Under the pieces are notes generated by a model, which saw nothing but the letters and a program-made list of their open reading frames with translations, was not told the DNA's origin and made no database searches. The translations under genes and the position numbers were made by a program. From positions 10,769,873 through 10,833,872 of the forward strand of contig NC_092203.1 in assembly GCF_043641665.1 (NCBI RefSeq): 64,000 nucleotides of DNA, written 5' to 3'. How positions within the stretch are numbered: the stretch's first letter is position 1; every line of letters begins with the position of its first letter. Below are positions 37,015-49,717 of this stretch, piece by piece. The DNA comes from Enoplosus armatus (taxonomy: Eukaryota > Chordata > Actinopteri > Centrarchiformes > Enoplosidae).

Positions 37015-37639
37015 GATCCAGCTTAAAAATCAGTGTTAAATGTTAGATTTTAGTGTTGATCCTTCAAAATCAGCTATTTCCCAGATGTTCAACAATCATA
37101 AAACAAGGAATGCATTGTATAAAGAGCCCAATTTGTACCCATAAAGGACCAGAAATGGACAAGTCCAGGTGCTGGATCCTCCAAAGACCATCACAGGTCA
37201 ATGAGGCTCCTCCAACTGCAAAGAAATGTGCTGCTTTCAGAATCCCATCGTCTATCGTGCAGCTGAGAATAGTTCACGTGCTGCTGTTAATGAATGTATT
37301 TACCGTTTATATTCACGGCACATGCAGTACTGGAGGAATGACTCGTCGCTATGAAGGACGCGGGCCTTTCCTCGCTGTATCTGCAACCTGCCGACTGTCT
37401 TGCGTTCTTTCTTTCCCCTTACAAGCTCATATTTGATGCCCTGTAAACTAGTGCCGAGTCCCATTGATTTTTTACTTGATTTAAGAGCTTGAAAGCATCA
37501 TAACAGTTTGGGAAGAAGGTGCAGCTGTGTCACTTTCCTCATCTTTTTATGCTTTTTTTTACCTTTAAACACCATCGGACCTCTCCCTCCTGTCCCCGAC
37601 ACGCCTTTTCATGGTGCCTGGTCCCCATAATGAACCGGA

Positions 37640-37960
37640 GCTGAAACTGTGACTTAGAAATCCGGTTGTCTGGCTGGCCGACCTCGCACGAGAGCGGAGA
37701 TCAATAGGAGGCGGCTTTGATAATTGCTCAGCGCTTCATTAAAAGCACGGCGAGCTCGTCGAGGATGGGGGCCACGTCACATCAGAGGCCAGATTAAAAA
37801 AAAAAAAAAAAAACACACACACACTTAAAAGTTCTTCTCTGGCCGTGATGGTAAACATGTTCTGATTGGCTTTAGGAGGAGATGAGCGAGGTATCAAAGC
37901 CAGTTAATTTGCCCAGTTTGGAAAATCTGTCAGCGCTTAGAAAACCTTAAGGAGGAGGAC
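37640..37960. other. Candidate conserved noncoding element
   Basis: Contains GGCTTTGATAATTGCTCAGC, GCTTCATTAAAAGCACGG and AAAGCCAGTTAATTTGCCC. An A18 run followed by CA repeats (37796-37824) interrupts it. Confidence 0.3.
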
Positions 37961-38869
37961 ATAAACACGACGTGACGCGTCCAAAAGCCATGACCGACCA
38001 TCTCCATCCCCCACACACACACACACACACTGTAGAAAGTGTCCTTTTGTGGCTCAAACACACCAACAGAATCTCTTTAATCAGCTCTTGAATTCTCCAA
38101 AAATTTGATTTCATTTGCTAAACAAAAAAAAAACCCTCCTAATGCTACTTGCTGCTGGTGAAATGAGGTTCATTAAGGTTTTGATGTGACTGGATAATCA
38201 CCCTTCAAAATATAAGCAGAGCTGGTAAACATGAATTATCAGGGGAGGAGGAGGAGGGGGGAGGAAGAACCCCGCAGCAGCAGCAGCAGGACCTCATTGG
38301 TAATGCAAAACTTTAATACTGGCGACTGAGGAGGCCTGACGTGCCGAGGTGTAATGTCAGCTATCGATTGATCGGCGGTCGGGTGTCTCGGTGTCGGGCC
38401 TCATTGACATTCTCTCGTCTTACGATGGAGGGAACTTGTTACATCTCGGATGTGCCGGGAATTCCTCGTCGCTCTTCTTCTCCCTAGTTTTCTGGGAAGG
38501 AATCGTAACGGATCTTCCAGCGTGTTGGCCGCGGCTCGGGCTGTTGACTGTAAGTGCAAAGGCAATTGATCACACACACCAACACATAATCACACATGCA
38601 AACAAACTCGGCACAGTTTCCCCGCACAGAACAGCAGCCTTTAAAGAGCTGATGAACCTGGAAACTTCAGGCTGTTGAAGGCCAGAGATGATATTTTTAC
38701 ACTTACGTCACCAACATCTTTAAATTTAGAACAATCTAATAACAGAAAGTGACGTGATTTCACTTGTTAGGGATTAAAAGTTGCCAAGGACATAAACAAA
38801 AGTGTGTTAGACGATCACATTGAATTAAAATTCTTCTCCAAGTCAAAATGATTATAATAACATTCACTG
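37961..38869. other. Intergenic; CA runs and a CAG run
   Basis: CA repeat at 38013-38030 and CAGCAGCAGCAGCAG at about 38275-38290. No gene. Confidence 0.45.
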
Positions 38870-39115
38870 TCTCACATGATTGACTTTCTATCGCATAGAA
38901 AATAACTCTTCTCATTTTGGTCAGTGCAGAATCAAGCTCCAGAATCCTACATTTCCCATGATGCAACTGGACAGTAGATTCTCTCTGCTAGAGTTTCTGT
39001 CTCAAAGATGTGAATATTTAGATTTTGTGTCGTCTCGTTTTGGTCAAAATAGATGCAGCCGAGATATCAAGCTCCACAACCGCTGGATCCTACACTTCCC
39101 ATAATGCAACACTCT
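38870..39115 (+). repeat. Diverged tandem duplication of the CTTCCCATAATGCAAC repeat
   Basis: The first unit runs from TTTTGGTCAGTGCAG to CCTACATTTCCCATGATGCA. The second runs from GTTTTGGTCAAAATAGATGC to CCTACACTTCCCATAATGCA. They lie about 130 bp apart in the same order, and both contain ATCAAGCTCCA. Confidence 0.65.
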
Positions 39116-39239
39116 AGCATCTCTGAGCGGCCATGTCTTTCAAACTCTAGGCCCTGAGTTCGAAATGTGATTTCATTTGAATCATTTTGTCAAATTTTTA
39201 ATTGTCAATTTTTACTGTACTCTGCAGCACCCAAACCTG

Positions 39240-40245
39240 TCCTCCTGTGTTCACCCCCCCGCCCCCCCCCCCAGACGCTGACCTGCAGTTTATCACACCT
39301 CCAGAGCTCGCTCTTCATGCACGCCTGCACACGACGCATATGTATTTTCTCAAAACAAACTCCCAAACACCCGCAGCGAGCTGTGCTGTTAGGTGACAAG
39401 TCAGCGCCACCACCCGCTCCCCGTCCACCACGCCCCCCCACCCCCACCCCGCCAGTACAAAAATAAAAACACACAGAGAGGAGGTGGGGGGGTGGGGCGT
39501 CTACACCCCCCCTGGTCCATCGCTCTCAGTGGGGGTTATTGATTGTGACGTGCGCTCGCAGTGCACCTTCCCAGTCGCCTGTCAGCCAGATGCATGCTGG
39601 CAGGTCCGGCCCCCCCCCCCCCCTTGACAGCTCCCGCGTGGCAGGGAGGTTGTAGGGGTGGTGATGGTGTTGGAGGGAGGGGGAGGCAGGGTTTGTCACA
39701 GAGCAAAACAGAGGGAGAAAAACAGCTGGCGGGGGCCTGGCCCTCGATTTCTCCCCTCTCTGCTCTCCCTGAGCCTGCAGAAGGTGAACCCCGACCCCTC
39801 GACCCCCCTCAACCTCACCCTTGTTGTCGTCGTCGCTACAAGGTGAGGGGAGCTGCCTGCGCCGGTTAGCCTCTCTTTGAGGATAGCCAGGTCTGTCAGT
39901 GCATTTTTTCCGGTCCCCCCCCCCCCCCCCGAAAGGCCCCCCAGGAGGAGGATGAACCGTTTCAGTCTGAGCTCACTGTCGCTTTTCACCGCCACGTTTA
40001 GTACGATAAACCCTCCCCTCCCCTCCCTCTAACAACCAACCAACCAACCCCCCCACCTGCGCAGCTTGTTTAACGCCAGCGTCTCCAGAAGGCGCATCCT
40101 GCGCGCGCTCGGCGGCCGAGACAGGTAATGAGTTCGCTCGGGGGAGGCCGACATGACTGCACGCGTGTGAGAGTGTGAAATTACCTGACACAGCTTTCAT
40201 CGGCGCAAGGTGCTTCCCCCGTCTGTGTGTTCGCAGCCGTGGGAT
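39240..40245. other. Intergenic; C-rich homopolymer clusters
   Basis: Poly-C runs at about 39257-39272, 39609-39624 and 39917-39930, with many CCCCC blocks in between. A CpG-rich patch (CGCGCGCTCGGCGGCCGAG) lies near 40103. Frames here are proline- or glycine-rich artefacts. Confidence 0.5.
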
Positions 40246-40246
40246 T

Positions 40247-40248
<2 letters not shown>

Positions 40249-40282
<34 letters not shown>
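40249..40282. repeat. (CA)n microsatellite
   Basis: 34 bp of CA dinucleotides. Confidence 0.97.
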
Positions 40283-40286
<4 letters not shown>

Positions 40287-40775
40287 GGGGGAGGGTTGGA
40301 GGTGGGAGAACGTAACGTGCCATTTGGAGGACGCTTTAATCCAAACCGCCTGATGGCGCCGTTGGTGTTCGAGGCTCCCCTGGCAACAGAAACGGCGACT
40401 TCAGCCCTCTTTAAAACTTTCAATTCAATGCAAATACTGAGCTGTTGTTTCTGCATTAAGAGGCAGCTGTGAGATAAGATGAGGATGAAGCAGTCTCGAA
40501 AAAAGTTCAAAGTTTAAACTTTATTCCTATTTATTGCAAAGTACTGGAAGGTAGTTCAGTTTTTACACGTCTTGAAAACTGGTCCAACTCCAGAAGAAGA
40601 AGAATAGATTCTGTCGCTCCCATCTTTTGAGTGAAAACTGAAATATTAGTTAAGCAGGAAGCCTTGACATTAAATCGTGGTCAGGTGTTAATAGTAACAA
40701 TCTCTTTAACTTGCGTAAACGTAGGCACGTCATCGCAAACGAATCAAACACACCAGTGATCTAAAAGTTCTCGTT

Positions 40776-40850
40776 ATGAAAGAAAGAAAATGACCACTTT
40801 ATTAGGCAGTCCAATACAACAGCTCCACCTTCTGAGGTCACAGTTAAAGC
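40776..40850 (+). repeat. Fragment of a CCACTTTATTAGG-type teleost repeat
   Basis: TGACCACTTTATTAGGCAGT and CCAATACAACAGCTCCACC match the start of a familiar short teleost repeat. Only a fragment is present. Confidence 0.5.
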
Positions 40851-41084
40851 GTCACTTAACATTTGACCACACCCAACAGTGATGTCACGGCGTCCTGGAG
40901 TACACCTGTGCATCACCGCATAGAGAAGATTTTCAGGGGGGATTAAGTTGCTCTTTAAAGGTAGTGTTGTACCAGACTACATTATTATAAAATAATAACT
41001 TTAACTCTTTTTGATTGAATTAATACCTCGATGTGTCCAGTGTGTTGTTTCATCTCTGTGTTTCACAGAAAGGTGGACTGAGAG

Positions 41085-41420
41085 TAATAACCAGCCCGAA
41101 ATACTAAATGGATCATAAGTAATAATCACCCCAGGGTTGCAGACAATAAGCCCCCCTCCCCCTTCCCAGTATCTCAATCCATTCGTCTTGGAAAAGGAAA
41201 TTACTAAATCCAATACAGTTCGATAAGAATCTGGCTCGTCTGGATCGGCTGCTGGAGGATAATGCGGCCTGATAAAGGCGCTCGTTTCCGGCCGCGCGCC
41301 ATCCGTCATCCGGGGGTTGCTCCCCTGGTCAAGCTGTCTGCTGCTCCAACAGATGACTGCAGCGGTTCGGCCGCTCGCTCCGCCGCCGAGGTCACAAAGT
41401 TTAGTTGTTTGTGGAACTAA
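41085..41420. other. Candidate conserved noncoding element passing into a CpG-rich patch
   Basis: Includes ATGGATCATAAGTAATAATC, AGGAAATTACTAAATCC and GGATAATGCGGCCTGATAAA. From 41284 it is CpG-rich (GGCCGCGCGCCATCCG, GCTCGCTCCGCCGCCGAGG). Confidence 0.3.
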
Positions 41421-42100
41421 ACAGCGTTGGGATCAGTTAGCTGCTGTCTGATATCGCAGGAATAGAAGCGTATTCTCCTGTTGTAGTCGCTACCTGGAAG
41501 GTAAAGGTTCATAATCTCTGAGTCTTCTTCTCTGAGTATCATTTAAAAACATGAAACAGGAAGTACGTAAAACCTTGAAACGCAGATTAAAAGATGGATC
41601 AAAACGTTACGATGATGATACCGTGAGGTGCTCGAGGATTTGATTAAGAAGAGTATTAATCCGTCAGTTTATTGGAGAATAGGTTTCGGGGACACCATTT
41701 TGCCTGATTGATGTGTGTTGTGTAGCACCGCGACCTTTGACCCCTGTAGGTGTCATTACTGTGTAGTTTTTACACTTTGCTGCTGCTCTGGATGACCTGA
41801 GACGTCCTGCAGGCCGACCTGTCACTCCCCTCGGCTGTAGGCGTAGTAACAGTGAGCGCAGCGGGGCTGTAAAGGTAAACTTTAATCAGGGTTAAAAGAG
41901 CCACTTAGCACCTCGCAGTTGCTTAAATCATTTCTCCGGATGACGGCGGTATTGTTGAGGCTTATCTGAGTCCTTTAGCTTCTTTAAAGAGTCCTGAGGA
42001 ACCCTAATAAAGCCTAATAAAGTGTGGAAATAGCACACAGAAATGAATACTAATCGCCTATTACGATGCAGATTTGCTTAACGGCTCGCTCTCGCGGCCC

Positions 42101-42102
<2 letters not shown>

Positions 42103-42131
<29 letters not shown>
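42103..42131. repeat. Poly-G run of 29
   Basis: 29 consecutive G, by far the longest homopolymer in the window. Its true length is uncertain in any assembly. Confidence 0.95.
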
Positions 42132-42133
<2 letters not shown>

Positions 42134-42829
42134 ACAGGATGTGTCGTGTTTTACCGAAGGTGCCGCGTGACCTCCGCGCGACCCGCCGTTAAAGAGGGAC
42201 AAATGCTGCCGCCGTTAATGAGGAAGAGCAGCGGCGCTCGTAGAAAGGTGTAAATATTGGGACCCCGTCGCAGACAGAGAGAAGACGGAGACACGTTTTC
42301 TGCTTTTTTCCGCATTTGACATGACAGAAGGAGGAAGTCAACATTTGCATATAGACGTAACAGATTAGAGGTTTGAGCTTCAGGCCTCTAAAATGTCACT
42401 CGTTGAACTTGCTGATCATAGACAAGAGGTCATCCCACTTCCTGAACTTAAAACCACAAACTTCCTGTTTGTCCCCTCCAAGTAAACAGATATTTTCTTT
42501 TTTGTTAAAGATAATTGAATTTCAAAGCAGCTATAATCAATATTTTTCCCTCTATATTGACTTTCGGCTCCTTGTTTATCTGTTCTGGTTCAGAGACAAC
42601 CGACCTTGCTTTGTATTTTTCCCTGAGCAGTCGAACAGGTACTCTGTTGGTACCTGACCTTCCTTTTCTATTTTCATTCATGAGATGAGTCTACGTTTTA
42701 AAAGCTCCGTGAGGTCAGTGAGTCTCTTCACTATCAGATCTAATCACATCCAGCTCTTCGCGGAGGTGATCCTGCAGCCCTCTTTGTTTTAGCCAATATG
42801 GACCAACTGTGAGTGATCCGACTCGAGAG

Positions 42830-43200
42830 GCCACTCCGGTGGCCCGCCCTTCTGAATAATGTGCGCGCCTCGATTCGATTCACGTCCCCGCCGCCGCGTT
42901 TCAAAAGACACTTAATTTCATACTTGTTTACGGCGCTCTCCCGAGATCTAAAGTTCAAAATCGCATGCATTTTTAATTCCAAATTAAGCCAGAAGAAGAA
43001 GAAGGAGGAGGGGGAGGAGGAGGAGGAGGGGGAGGGAAGAAATTCCATGTTCACTTCACCACATTTTGACAAACATGACCTCCCCTCGCTGGGGTGGAGG
43101 GATTATGGGGAACAAAAGTTGGCCCACTCGCCGCACCACGGCTTAAGACTATTGGGGCGACAGATTAGAATATCGTTCACCCTCTCGGGGAGATAAGAGA
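42830..43200. other. Candidate conserved noncoding element interrupted by a GAA/GGA tract
   Basis: AAAAGACACTTAATTTCATA, CATGCATTTTTAATTCC and AAATTAAGCCAG lie before the purine tract (42991-43036). CACGGCTTAAGACTATTGGG and GACAGATTAGAATATCG lie after it. Confidence 0.3.
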
Positions 43201-44700
43201 GACACAAGCATCAGAAAACGGTGAAAAACATAATGAACTGGTGATCTCCCGCCACCAGAGAGCACGTGTGAAGTTGAGATTCATAAATCTTCAAAACAGT
43301 AATGCAGATTTGTGGATCTTTGTGGACTTTAATGCTTAAAACGTGATCTGCGCCATCAAAGGTTGCGGGAATCTTCCCGCTCGTCGCCTTCACTTCCTGT
43401 CGCCCTCAGCGTGCCTGTTGTCGCCGCCGTGTTTCGTTTCTTATTATCTCCGATAATTACAAACATGTCAGCCGTGTCGCCGGATGACGTCTGCCGACGC
43501 CGGCGCGTTGGCGAGCCGAGCGGCTGAAGTGACACGGTGATACATCTCACCCCCTCTCGCTCTCAATTAGCTCCCGGTGCTCCAGGTTAATGGAACTTTT
43601 GATTGGGGGAAAACTCGGGTTTCCTGGATGCCTGCTTTCCTTGTAGAGGGGACGATGGGGGGGTCGACCCCGGTCTTATCTGCCATTGCAGAAAGCCGAG
43701 TTCCTCTGCAGCTCTCGAGTGTGTTTCCCACTCCACCAAAGTGCACTTCTTATTTGGCTTCTTTTACATTTGACTTTGTTTAATGAAAGCGAGCTGGAAG
43801 AAGACCGTAAAAACATTTCAGCTAATGCAATAAATTCAGCAAAAACCTGCTACTGTGACGCATTTAAAGGTAAAATAGTGCACTCAATAACTGCAGCTAT
43901 GACCTCACACATGATGTCATCATTTAATGACACTAATGAGCGTTGGATTATTATTATTATTAGTCAACAAACGATGAACGCTCACGAAGTAATAAGGACC
44001 AGCTGATGTGTCATTATATGTATTATTACAGCTTTGATCCTGTAAAACAGATCAATGTGTGTTTATATGTAAATACAGCTTCAATCGGCTGGTTTGTTTG
44101 CAGATGATGGTCCAGTTTAATCCAGTTCTCCGTTCAGTCTACCTGAAATGTTTTGGGTAAACTGAACTGAACAGGAAGGTTTTAACATCCTCTTCATGTC
44201 CGTTCCTCCCTGCAGGTTCTGGATCGACCTTCATCCGAACTTCAAGATCTGAAAGAGGTGAAGTTCTCGTCTCGGCTGCTTTCAGAACCTGAATGAGGTC
44301 TTTTTAATGTTTGAGGTTTGTCACCAATAAGTTGTTGTTGGAATGAACATGCTTCACATGATAATCAGGTCAAAATGACATTTATGTGTACTTATATGAT
44401 TAGACTCATGTTTTTATTATTTTCATCTTGGTTCCTGGTTTTGATTTGCTTCATCAGCTCCTGTCAGTGCTTCCTGTCCTGGACGCAGGTGGTTCTAGTG
44501 TCTTTCAGGATCCTGTTTGTCCCTGAACACAGAGTTGGGAGGGTCCCTCGTGGATTGCGGTCCGTCTCGGCTCCACTAAATGACCAGCAGAGACTCTGCG
44601 CTCCCTCCTCGGCGGCCGGGCAGGAGGTCAGAGAGATTACTGGACACACAGCGTTCAACATCCCGCTGCACAGACCTCCTCCGGCCAAACAAACCTGGCT
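43201..44700. other. Intergenic; CpG-rich patch at 43380-43540
   Basis: Positions 43380-43540 are CpG-rich (GACGTCTGCCGACGCCGGCG). Further right there is a short ATT run at 43950-43962. No gene recognised. Confidence 0.4.
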
Positions 44701-44708
44701 ATCAGAGG

Positions 44709-44799
44709 ATGACACGAAACACCAGCCCGCCGGGCATCCTCCTCCTCCTCCTCCTCCTTTTCTTCCTCCTTCCTCCACGGCTCCAGAGCAAACGCATCA
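44709..44799 (+). other. Possible signal-peptide first exon, unproven
   Basis: ATG with A at -3 opens MTRNTSPPGI, a Leu/Phe-rich stretch, then PPRLQSKRI, followed by the donor A|GTGAGT. This is the shape of a signal-peptide exon. The Leu run comes from a (CTC)n microsatellite, however, and no second exon is identified, so coincidence is quite possible. Confidence 0.13.
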
Positions 44800-45353
44800 G
44801 TGAGTTTCACTTCAGCTTGTTTGCGGCCATGTTGGAGGCAAGGTGACAAGAGCAGCACAAGAGAAACATCCCAGTAATCCCCCCCAAAAAAAGAGCTTAA
44901 GGTGGAAGTGTTCTCCAACGGGGGGAGGCGGGGGGCTGCCACCTCTCCTTCTCCTTCCCCTCAGTTTACCTAACTCACCAAAAAAAAGGAGGGGGGGGAT
45001 TCAACACACAAACACACACACACACACAGCCCTCCTGAGGAATGGCTGGCGAGCAGAGAAGAAATGCACCCTGACAATCTCCCCTTCCCTCCGGCGGCTG
45101 GATGCCAGAAACGAGCGCTGCTCCTTCTGAGAGATCTTTTACCGAAGATGCCAGGGATTAAGAAAGAAAAGACTGCGGGACATCGCCGTGTCACCGAACA
45201 TTAAACAGCCCTAAACTCTCCGGTTATGAGATACTCTGCGCAAAATAGGTCAGAGGGAAAAAGAGGGGTTTTGATTTCTTATCGCTGTTGTTTCTCTTCT
45301 GTTACCTCCGAGCCCTGACGCCCCCCTGGACTCTTCTCTTGGTGGTCAGTGCC

Positions 45354-45391
<38 letters not shown>

Positions 45392-46160
45392 TCAGTCTTA
45401 CTGGCGAGACACATGATGAAGTGTGTTATGAGGAAAACTTACAGATCTGATGCAAACTGAACAGCTTCTGTGTTGCAGCGTAAAACATCTTCACACTTCA
45501 GGTATTTACAGACTCAAAATGACTCCGCTCTCCTGCTGGTTGTTGTTTGTTTTCAGACATTTGAAGACAGAGTCTGTCCGGGACACTGACCCCACAGCAG
45601 CCCGTCGCAGTTTCCTGCAGCCCGAGGTAATGTCATCAAATGTGTGACTCTGACCCAAAGAGAGACGAAACGAGTGGATGAATGGAGGGTGGAGGTCCAG
45701 GTGAACTGGTATCTCTTGGTATGTCTTGGTGCTGCTCTGCCTGACAGTAACATCACGAGTTAAAAAACTTTTGGCCTTTATTAGACGGCGGAGACAGCCA
45801 GGAGACGTGGGGGTAAACCATATAACAAAGGTCCCCGCAGGACTGGATCTGCTGCGGTTACATGTATGTTTCTGAACCACCAGCCGTCTTTTTCTTTCAT
45901 GAAGCGTTCTGAAAGAAAAGCGGCCAAAAGTTTCCTGTCGTCTTTGTCATCTTTGCGAAGGCGCTCGGCCCGCTCTGAATAATTCAGCGGCCGCCTGGTC
46001 GAATGCAAACAAACGGAATAAAACATAGATAGTTATGAAGCATAAATATGAACAAACAGCATCTAAAGGCATTAAGGAAACACAGAGCGTCGGGGGTTTG
46101 GAGCGACAGATGAGGACAGTGTGTTTGACTGGCTGGACGGAGCCGTTACCCCCCCACATC
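44800..46160. other. Intergenic; CA microsatellites
   Basis: CA runs at 45012-45030 and 45356-45389. GC-rich stretches but no recognised gene. Confidence 0.45.
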
Positions 46161-46345
46161 TCGTTCACCCCCCTAATGATGTGTGGCCTGTCAGAGAGAC
46201 GCCGCCAAATTACATTCAGGACTACAAAGCCTCCGTCCGAGGTTTTCTCTCTCTGTGCAACACCCTGCAAAACAATAACTGGGATTCAGCAGCTGCAAAT
46301 TGCACTAAAATTTGCCATTCTCTCTCTGTGAATTATTAATGAGAG
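46161..46345. other. Candidate conserved noncoding element
   Basis: CGCCGCCAAATTACATTCAG, GCAAATTGCACTAAAATTTG and CTGTGAATTATTAATGAGAG lie within unique sequence. Overlapping frames on both strands share no known product. Confidence 0.32.
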
Positions 46346-47080
46346 CCAAACCAAAAAAGACAAAAAAAAGAGAAGAGAAGGGGGGAGAGAAATATCTACA
46401 GCATGCCGAGCAGTGGAGAACGCTATAAAGCTGTAATTATGCCAGAGAATGAGAAATGGAACAAAGTTGTTGGAGCCAGAAAAGGCAGAAGCTGAAACTA
46501 AGAGCTGGAAATTTAGAGCTCAGAGGGCGAAAAAGAAAAGTCCTTTTATTACATATGCAAAACGCCAAAGCTGCAGGATCCACACACAATTAAAACGGGG
46601 GACGAACAACAGCATTTGCATCAGTTAGTGTTAGAAACGGAAGAAGTGTGCGGAGGGAGGAGGTGTCTGGGATAACTCCGTCATGTTGACTTGTTAGGAG
46701 ATATGAAAACGACGCTACCTGATGCTCAAGAGTCCAAAACCTCAAATAAACGTCTTCATGTCAACAAAACAGCTGTACGTCGCACGTTTAGTGGGATTAA
46801 CATTCAAATCCAGCAGCAAGTAACACAGAGGAATAAGTACATTAGTAAAATACAAGAAAATCCACAAAGAAGTCAATTGAAAAGTTCCAGAAACTCTTTG
46901 ATATTTTGGGCTCCATGAGAGAAAAACAGCAGCAGTCGGTCGAGTGACGGCGATGAATCCGAATCAGTAACGATGAATAAAAGATGCAGAGATAAATAAA
47001 TAAAAAGGTAAATAAACTCTGACAACAGAGGGCTGTAAACTCCAGACTGATGCCTTTTATTAAGTCTCAGATGTCACTTA
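46346..47080. other. Intergenic, nothing specific
   Basis: Purine-rich stretches near 46350-46390. No gene or recognised repeat. Confidence 0.45.
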
Positions 47081-47084
47081 GTGG

Positions 47085-47425
47085 TGGAAGTAGTATTATG
47101 AGTGAGTATTATGAGTGAAATGTACTTTTAAAGTATCCGTTGAGCAGATCAGAATGTTTGTTATTACATATTATAATATGTCATTAATAATATTAATGAT
47201 GCACCAACATGTTTGTGTTGTACTTTATTATTATTATTATTATTATGTAAAGCTGAAAAGACATGATTCATGATTTACGCTCAGTAAATGTTCACAGTTT
47301 CTCAGACAATATAAAGTTTAAAAGTACATCCACGAAATAAATGTAGTATAAAAAAACACAATATTTGTTGAACTGTAGCATAAAATGAAAAGTAAAAAAA
47401 AAGTACAAGTACCTCAAATTAAACC
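47085..47425 (+). repeat. Worn copy of the AAGTAAAAGT-type teleost repeat
   Basis: Starts TAGTGGTGGAAGTAGTATTA, includes GAAATGTACTTTTAAAGTA and a (TTA)n run at 47226-47246, and ends AAAAAGTACAAGTACCTCAA. It is less well preserved than the copies in kynu. Confidence 0.5.
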
Positions 47426-48115
47426 TGAAAGATTGTTGTCAAATAAATAATTTTTCTACTTTGATGCTTTGAAAATAATTTTAGTTTTTTTTATAATAAC
47501 TGATATTGAAGTTGTTTGCCCTCATTCTTACCTGACAGGCGCTCCAGTCACATATTCATGTGTTCATATATTCATGCACCATGTGTGTTATTGTTGGAGT
47601 TGACCTCGCTCGGCCGTTTTGTGTTCCACTTTTTGTGTTTGAACACTGAAACGAGTCCAGATTTCACTGCAGTTTTATAGATATTTGCTTTTTTGTTTAT
47701 TTATCTTATTTATTTATTTTGGTAGAACGTTTGACGTGACGTTTCCCACCCCGACGCTGAATATTTACTGTTCAGATGTAGAAATATTAAATTGCACGTT
47801 TATTATTCATCCAACTTTAAAACACTGCCGTCTTCTTGAACTGGAGTGTGTTTGTATTATAAGACCTTCGTGTCGTGTTTGTCAACAGATCGCAGGTCTC
47901 TGATCGATCGCAGCGGCCTGGAAATCCTGGAAGACGCCGCATCAGACGCGTCACCGTGCGTCTGCTTGCAACAGGGTTTCCCACCTCGAGGAGGAGAACA
48001 TTCTGGAGCACACACTGAATATTTGTCCTCTTTTTGGCTTTGAAATGTAAAAATTTAAATATAAGTCACGTCAGGATTCGTTCTTTGAGGTCCTCGTTTA
48101 GTGCAACGTTAAAAA
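47426..48115. other. Intergenic, nothing specific
   Basis: AT-rich sequence with TTTATTTATTTATTTT near 47695-47720. No gene. Confidence 0.45.
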
Positions 48116-48149
48116 AAAAAATCTTTTCATGCAGTGTGTTTGCATGGCA

Positions 48150-48215
48150 ACACACACACACACACACACTGTTCTGTCTTTTGGCGCATGTCTGAGGGAG
48201 TGCCAGCCAGAGTAT

Positions 48216-48250
<35 letters not shown>

Positions 48251-48402
48251 GGTTCGACCGAGGGCCTGGCATGGATCCTCTGCTCACAGGAGGCAGCGGC
48301 GTCCCTCAGGGATCCAGAACCAACCAAATAGCTCAGAGAGAGAGAGAGAGAGGGAGAGCAGCTAGCTCGCCCAGCTGGGCCTCAACACACTGTCTCACTC
48401 TC

Positions 48403-48433
<31 letters not shown>
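48150..48433. repeat. Microsatellite cluster (CA, CA, GA, GT)
   Basis: CA at 48150-48169 and 48219-48249, GA at 48335-48352, and GT at 48405-48433. Another CA run follows at 48530-48546, against the short palindromic element. Confidence 0.95.
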
Positions 48434-48546
48434 GAGGACGGTGGACCAGATGACAGGCGACTCTCAGCTCACACTGAGGCTGAAATGAGGTCGAACGTTC
48501 AGGAGTTTAATCATAAAAATGTGACTTTACACACACACACACACAC

Positions 48547-48629
48547 CATGTGGCCGAAAGTATGTGGACATCCAAACACTGGAAGCAAAGGGGGCACAGC
48601 GGGGGTGTCTACAAACCTTTGGCCACATG
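48547..48629. mobile_element. Short palindromic MITE (GTGGCCGAAAGTATGTGGAC type)
   Basis: The left end CATGTGGCCGAAAGTATGTG GACATCC and the right end GGGTGTCTACAAACC TTTGGCCACATG are inverted copies. The wording matches a common teleost element usually read as TGGCCAAAAGTATGTGGACA. At 83 bp it is a minimal copy. Confidence 0.75.
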
Positions 48630-49715
48630 CAGCACGTGACCGTGTGTGTGATGACGGACAGGAGCTCGTTTTACATATTTAAGATGGATGATAAACTGTA
48701 TATTTTCTCTTTATGTGACTCTGGAACGACTTTGATGCAAATGCTTGTCATGAATCACTACTTTGCATCCATGAAAGTCTTTCACTATTTAATTTGAACG
48801 CAACATGTTTCACAATGTGTATCAAATCAGGACACCATAGAAGAAGAGACTGGCCTCTGCAGCCAGACTCTGGCTCAGATTTAGCTCAATTTTAGCAGCT
48901 TTTTGGGGAGAATATTGAACTTTTTTTTTGTGTAGCAGCAGAAAACTTGAACTTTTTCTTCACTCCGTCTGTGTTTCTGTCTGCAGGAAACTCCACAAAC
49001 CAGTTAAAGCTGCTTCATGGTCCCACAGTGACGCCTGCTTTACACGGTTTCCTCAGGAAGTCTGCAGCTCGCAGGGTCAAATAGTTTGAAAATGTGCTTG
49101 ATGTGTTTGATGTCTTTCACCACACATGATGATTCTTACAGTTCAGTCAGTTAAATACGTAAAAAGCGAGCGACACAGCTGCTGCTGGCCCCACCCACTC
49201 GGGGTTAAAGGTCACCATGAGTGTGTTGGTGACTCAGGATCTTAATAACTCTGGTGGATGATGCTGCTGGTTGAGACACATTGGAGTGTTTCCTGGTGCT
49301 GTTCTGCCCTCTGCTGGCGGCGGAGAGGAAGTGTTGAGTTACAGCAGGAGTTTGTTTTCAAGCTGCTCGGCATCAAAACGGCACGTCATGAGTTTGTGCA
49401 TGTTTCTGTTTTCATTGCATGTTTGTCAAATCATCTTTTGTGTATTCTTGTTTTAGAAACCAGGTCCCGTGTGTTCGTGTTCATACCGTTAAATGTCTTT
49501 TCAGATCTTTCAGTATTTGTTTCTCTGTGCAGAAAGATCGAATGACATTTGTTTGACAGATGTGTTTTATCCCACCAGGAGAAAGTAGCCGACTGGTTGT
49601 AAATTGTACTTGTTTATATATTTATTTATACAGTGAAGCACTTTGTAACTTTAAGAGCTCGACAAGTAAAAAAGATTTTATCCAAAATCAAACACGACAA
49701 TTATGTCGTTTGTCT
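48630..49715. other. Intergenic, nothing specific
   Basis: No recognised repeat or exon. A T9 run lies at 48922-48930. Confidence 0.45.
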
Positions 49716-49717
49716 GG

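Noticed and set aside
44219..44259. Possible 41-nt micro-exon between CCTGCAG and GTGAAG
   Set aside because: The splice-like signals are common by chance, no partner exon is seen, and the following frame stops at once.
44318..44803. 161-codon plus-strand frame
   Set aside because: There is no recognisable domain. It ends in a proline run from the CTC repeat and overlaps a different frame with the signal-peptide look.
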